Below are positions 61,243 through 64,000 of a DNA stretch of 64,000 nucleotides, piece after piece. The stretch is taken from the NCBI RefSeq assembly GCF_014836935.1, contig NZ_JACSPW010000015.1, forward strand, positions 36,353 to 100,352, read 5' to 3'. The position numbers and the translations under genes were made by a program. The number at the start of each line of letters is the position of its first letter. The first letter of the stretch is position 1. Under the pieces are notes generated by a model. That model was not told the DNA's origin and ran no database searches. It worked only from the letters and a program-made list of their open reading frames with translations. Source of the stretch: Solibacillus merdavium. Its GTDB lineage: Bacteria > Bacillota > Bacilli > Bacillales_A > Planococcaceae.

Positions 61243-62220
61243 TTACTTCACAACCGCATCAGCAAATGATCGGTTTACTAGGTCTTCGTAGGATGGTTCA
61301 AAATCCAATACCCCAGCCTCCGTCATAACATCAAGTAAATTTTGGAACTCCTGATCATCGATGATAGGATCCTTCGCATAAGATTCCTGGTCGCGGTAAC
61401 GTGTTACCACCTGCTCGATAATGGATTGCTCAGTGTCCTCGAAATAAGGAGCAATTGCTTTTGCCACTTCCTCACTCGATGCACTGTAAACCCATTGTTG
61501 TGCTTTATATAATGCTGTTGTAAAGCTTTCGACTAATTCCTTTTCTGTAAGAGTACTTTCCTTTGTCATAAACACTGTATATGGAATCGCACCAAGCTCT
61601 TCACCGAAAGAAGCAACGATCTTTCCGATACCCTGTTCTTCAAAAATACTCGCAGTTGGCTCAAAAAGCTGTACATAATCACCAGTACCGGAAGCAAAGG
61701 CATTGGCAATATTAGCAAAATCAATGTTTTGAATAAGTGTTAAATCATTTTGTGGGTCAATTCCCTGCTGCTTCAGAACAAACTCGCCGGCCATTTGAGG
61801 CATCCCACCTACACGTTGACCTAAAAATGTACTTCCTTTTAAAGCATCCCAGCTAAAGTCAACATCCTTATCGCGTGCCACTAAAAACGTCCCATCTGTT
61901 TGCGTAAGCTGTGCAAAATTGATGACAGCATCATTTGGATTTTGCCCCGCTACATAAATAGACGTTTCTGCCCCAATTAATGCAATATCAATTCCATCTG
62001 ATAAAAGGGCTGTCATCGTCTTATCTCCACCGGGAATAGTTGAAAGCTTTATAGACAAACCTTCATCTTCAAAAAAGCCTTCTTCAATCGCCGCATAAAG
62101 AGGGGCATAAAAAATAGAACGAGTTACTTCACCGACTTTTACTTCCTGCAAATCCTTTTGTCCACATCCTGCCAATAACAATAAAACCCCTACAAAAAGG
62201 GCTGTTCGTAGCCATTTCAT
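61243..62220 (-). CDS. NMT1/SsuA-type substrate-binding lipoprotein
   Basis: A 325-residue lipoprotein with lipobox LLAGC (Cys19). The mature part is an NMT1/THI5-like or SsuA-like binding protein: VKVGEVTRSIFYAPLYAAIEEGFFEDEGL, the GGDKTMTALLSDGIDIALIGAE loop, and GMPQMAGEFVLKQQGI. These features are shared by sulfonate, nitrate and thiamine-precursor binding proteins; the substrate cannot be chosen from sequence. It is the first gene of a three-gene operon. It differs clearly from the SsuA-like protein at 52785. Confidence 0.8.
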   Translation of the reverse strand: MKWLRTALFVGVLLLLAGCGQKDLQEVKVGEVTRSIFYAPLYAAIEEGFFEDEGLSIKLSTIPGGDKTMTALLSDGIDIALIGAETSIYVAGQNPNDAVINFAQLTQTDGTFLVARDKDVDFSWDALKGSTFLGQRVGGMPQMAGEFVLKQQGIDPQNDLTLIQNIDFANIANAFASGTGDYVQLFEPTASIFEEQGIGKIVASFGEELGAIPYTVFMTKESTLTEKELVESFTTALYKAQQWVYSASSEEVAKAIAPYFEDTEQSIIEQVVTRYRDQESYAKDPIIDDQEFQNLLDVMTEAGVLDFEPSYEDLVNRSFADAVVK

Positions 62221-62365
62221 CTGGTCATCCTTTTCTCAAATAGTGTTGTAGTATCGTATGCAGCAGGAAGGTGAGAGGTGTTACATACAACTTTACATTT
62301 CACTAAGCTAAAACGTTCATGGTACGATAAAGATAATTATTTTTTGTTATAAGGTGGAGAGTGCG

Positions 62366-62980
62366 ATGAATATAAATCATTTGAAAGGACAGCTTGCAAA
62401 GCCGCAACCCTTATTTTTAGGGGAGGAAACGGCCTTTCGTTCGGCAGTACTGATTCCTCTTGTTGAAAAAGAAGGGGAGTGGCATGTGTTATTTGAGGTG
62501 CGTGCATTAACAATGCGGAAACAACCCGGAGATATTGGTTTTCCTGGAGGGAAAATTGATGATACTGATGCATCTCCGCTTGCAGCTGCGCTTCGTGAAA
62601 CGCATGAAGAGCTAGGAGTCGATCAACAATCGATTCAAATTTTGGGACACTTAAGCCCGTACGTTGTTTCACCATCATTTGTCGTCTACCCATTCATTGG
62701 CGTTATCGAGCCGTCTGAGCTGGATGCATTTAATAAGGATGAAGTCGAGGAACTATTTACGGTACCGCTGGATTGGCTACTGACACATGAGCCATATGTG
62801 CATTATATTCCGATAGAACCAAAGCCTTCGATTGATTTTCCATTTGACAAAATTGCGAATGGGGAAAATTATGAATGGCGCACAAGCCGTATGGAAGAAT
62901 GGTTTTATGAATATAGAAACTACACAATATGGGGATTGACAGCAAGGCTATTAAAGTACTTTGTGGCAAAGATAAAATAA
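62366..62980 (+). CDS. CoA pyrophosphatase-type NUDIX hydrolase
   Basis: A 204-residue NUDIX protein. The CoA-type signature is GFPGGKIDDTD, extended by AAALRETHEELGV (the REThEELG Nudix box that binds divalent metal), and upstream LFEVRALTMRKQPGDIGF is the UPF0035 motif that marks CoA pyrophosphatases (YeaB/NUDT7 type). It likely hydrolyses CoA or its esters to 3'-phosphoADP and 4'-phosphopantetheine. The start at 62366 follows GGTGGAG. Short neighbours suggest it is monocistronic. Confidence 0.85.
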   Translation: MNINHLKGQLAKPQPLFLGEETAFRSAVLIPLVEKEGEWHVLFEVRALTMRKQPGDIGFPGGKIDDTDASPLAAALRETHEELGVDQQSIQILGHLSPYVVSPSFVVYPFIGVIEPSELDAFNKDEVEELFTVPLDWLLTHEPYVHYIPIEPKPSIDFPFDKIANGENYEWRTSRMEEWFYEYRNYTIWGLTARLLKYFVAKIK

Positions 62981-63024
62981 AATGGCTTCAATCTTCGGTG
63001 GCTGACACCAAGTCTAGCGTAATA

Positions 63025-63261
63025 TTAAACAGGGAGCTGGATTAATTGCTTTGTATGATTATCCTGGACTTCACAACAGAGGGGACTGTTTAAGTAAGCT
63101 TCTACAATCATCATTTCATCAATCGATAAGTTTTTCGCAACCGGAACATTCAGTGAGCGAGTCGAGCAGTCATACATGAATTTAATCAATATTTTATTGT
63201 TTGTACGAAAATGGAGCCTTTGATTGTCTTTTGACGTGATAATAATCGTATAGCGACTCAT
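63025..63261 (-). CDS. Small hypothetical protein (78 residues)
   Basis: I do not recognise this protein. It is soluble, with a beta-rich start (YTIIITSKDNQRLHFRT) and two adjacent cysteines (PLCCEVQD) near the C-terminus. It has a strong ribosome site AAAGGAGG 9 bases before the ATG, which supports it as a real gene. It faces the NUDIX gene tail to tail without a clear shared terminator. Confidence 0.6.
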   Translation of the reverse strand: MSRYTIIITSKDNQRLHFRTNNKILIKFMYDCSTRSLNVPVAKNLSIDEMMIVEAYLNSPLCCEVQDNHTKQLIQLPV

Positions 63262-63568
63262 TTTATTCCTCCTTTATTTATGTAATATTATAGTTTTCAG
63301 TGTGAAAAATGTAAATATTTTGATAATTGATGGGGTGCCTCAAAATAGAAGGCAAAAAGAAAATAACAGGCGATTTCTTTTTTTATAAAGAGAATAATCG
63401 CCTTTTTTAATTTTATACCTTTTTAAATACACGAACCTCAGATAAATGATTGAAAGATGTGCAAAGGAATTTAAAGATAGCAAACATATAGCCCTTTTCT
63501 AGAAACATCTAGGATTTATAAAAAAAATAGCATATGATAAAGGCATCGAAAAAAAACGGGAGGCAGTT
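63262..63568. other. Non-coding region with a terminator-like hairpin
   Basis: It holds the promoter of the 63025 minus-strand gene. A hairpin at 63369-63411 (AGGCGATT with AATCGCCT, then T6) reads as a + strand terminator although the last + gene ends 390 bases earlier. The rest is AT-rich with no open frame. Confidence 0.45.
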
Positions 63569-63682
63569 ATGAAAAGGAAAAAATTTTTATATTTAGGTAT
63601 CGGGCTAGTAATTGCAATTGCTGCAGTATTGGACATTGCTTTTAAAGGGTTAGGATATCAACTGCTTCAAAAACTGTTTTAG
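63569..63682 (+). CDS. Small single-helix membrane protein (37 residues)
   Basis: A short ORF with a good ribosome site (CGGGAGGCAGTT then ATG). The peptide has a basic start (KRKKF), one membrane helix (about 6-23) and an amphipathic tail (GYQLLQKLF), and is followed by its own terminator. The complete gene unit argues that it is real, but I know no homologue. It sits 200 bases before the rRNA promoter. Confidence 0.55.
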   Translation: MKRKKFLYLGIGLVIAIAAVLDIAFKGLGYQLLQKLF

Positions 63683-63691
63683 TAGCAGTCT

Positions 63692-63731
63692 TCCCCGCTT
63701 CATTTATTAATGAAGACGGGATTTTTTTATT
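63692..63731 (+). terminator. Terminator after the small membrane protein gene
   Basis: CCCCGCTTCAT pairs with ATGAAGACGGG (one mismatch), followed by T7. Confidence 0.7.
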
Positions 63732-63855
63732 TTTAAAGCTGCAAATTGGGCGATTTTTATAAAAAGAGAAAATAGATATGATTTTTTCTTGGTGATATAT
63801 AAATAAGAAGAAACTAATAGTAAAAAAATATAGTGAAAAAAGTTTTTAAAAACTG

Positions 63856-63884
63856 TTGACGGTTTATTAAAAGGAGTGTAATAT
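63856..63884 (+). promoter_or_regulatory. rRNA operon promoter
   Basis: TTGACG (63856-63861), 17 bases, TAATAT (63879-63884): near-consensus SigA promoter directly upstream of an rRNA-type leader. Confidence 0.8.
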
Positions 63885-63891
63885 TCTAATA

Positions 63892-64000
63892 GTCGTCAGC
63901 AACGAGCTGATAACAAAAAGCAAATGAACCTTGAAAACTGAACAAGCAACGTTAATGAAACAAGCTTCTTTAATGAAGCAAACAATAGATTATAACTTTT
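63892..64000 (+). other. rRNA operon leader (16S rRNA gene begins beyond the window)
   Basis: The leader contains AAATGAACCTTGAAAACTGAACAA, the characteristic Bacillales sequence before 16S rRNA. The mature 16S start (GAGAGTTTGATC) is not reached; the window ends in the leader, so the first gene to the right is expected to be 16S rRNA. Confidence 0.8.

Noticed and set aside
62981..63024. Hairpin GGCTTCAATCTTCGGTGGCT as terminator between NUDIX and 78-residue genes
   Set aside because: Pairing is too short and no T tract follows on either strand.
1..64000. CRISPR array, prophage, transposase or tRNA genes
   Set aside because: No regularly spaced identical repeats, no phage or transposase proteins and no cloverleaf with TTC-type arms were seen in a manual read; short tRNAs could still be missed by eye.

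Overview
The window reads as the chromosome of an AT-rich, spore-forming Gram-positive of the Bacillales, most likely Planococcaceae/Caryophanaceae close to Solibacillus or Lysinibacillus. This is inference from gene content: a Tlp-type small spore protein, SLH-domain surface protein, SigB-type promoter, Bacillus-style purine, preQ1 and guanidine riboswitches, strong AGGAGG-type ribosome binding sites, and an rRNA promoter and leader at the right edge. No phage, insertion sequence with transposase, CRISPR array or tRNA was found; accessory signal is limited to short intergenic repeats and small gene remnants.

Layout. 1-7.6 kb: an ECF sigma factor with the start of its anti-sigma gene (minus strand), a CoA-disulfide-reductase-like flavoprotein, the spore protein Tlp, a Ca2+-type P-type ATPase, a two-P-loop ATPase whose first P-loop is decayed and whose start codon appears to be ATA, and a cupin. 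7.7-13.4 kb: a probable stand-alone structured RNA, then a LysR regulator with a catabolic operon (CitMHS carboxylate carrier, AtuA/DUF1446 protein, AtuA-like small protein, two-subunit 3-oxoacid CoA-transferase). 13.9-21.4 kb: SDR oxidoreductase, DUF1722, acetamidase/formamidase, two unrecognised proteins, CaiB/BaiF CoA-transferase, CAP-domain protein. 22-32 kb: a 1459-residue SLH surface protein, a DUF418 membrane protein with a DesK/DesR-like two-component pair, a MITE-like element and a chemoreceptor.

32-43 kb: GNAT acetyltransferase and a complete xylose locus: divergent ROK repressor XylR, XylFGH importer, isomerase XylA, kinase XylB, a Gfo/Idh/MocA oxidoreductase and a GalM-type epimerase, with hairpins after xylF and after xylA that probably set relative expression. 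43-51 kb is rich in RNA-controlled genes: an adenine-type purine riboswitch before a PbuE-like efflux pump, an unidentified terminator-bearing leader before a TRIC-family channel, two preQ1-I riboswitches before queF and queC plus a VUT-family transporter, and a guanidine-I riboswitch before a two-subunit SMR guanidinium exporter. Between them lie two tandem general-stress paralogues behind a SigB promoter and a C-terminal gene fragment.

51-64 kb: a sulfonate-type ABC importer with a VOC protein, a DD-carboxypeptidase-like protein without a signal peptide, a second DUF418 protein, a second ECF sigma/membrane-partner pair, a second sulfonate/NMT1-type ABC importer, a CoA-type NUDIX hydrolase, two very small genes, and the rRNA promoter/leader. 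Two ~190-base copies of an unusual array of four short palindromes (47.9 and 57.6 kb, with a one-unit remnant at 59.6 kb) are the most striking unexplained non-coding structure.
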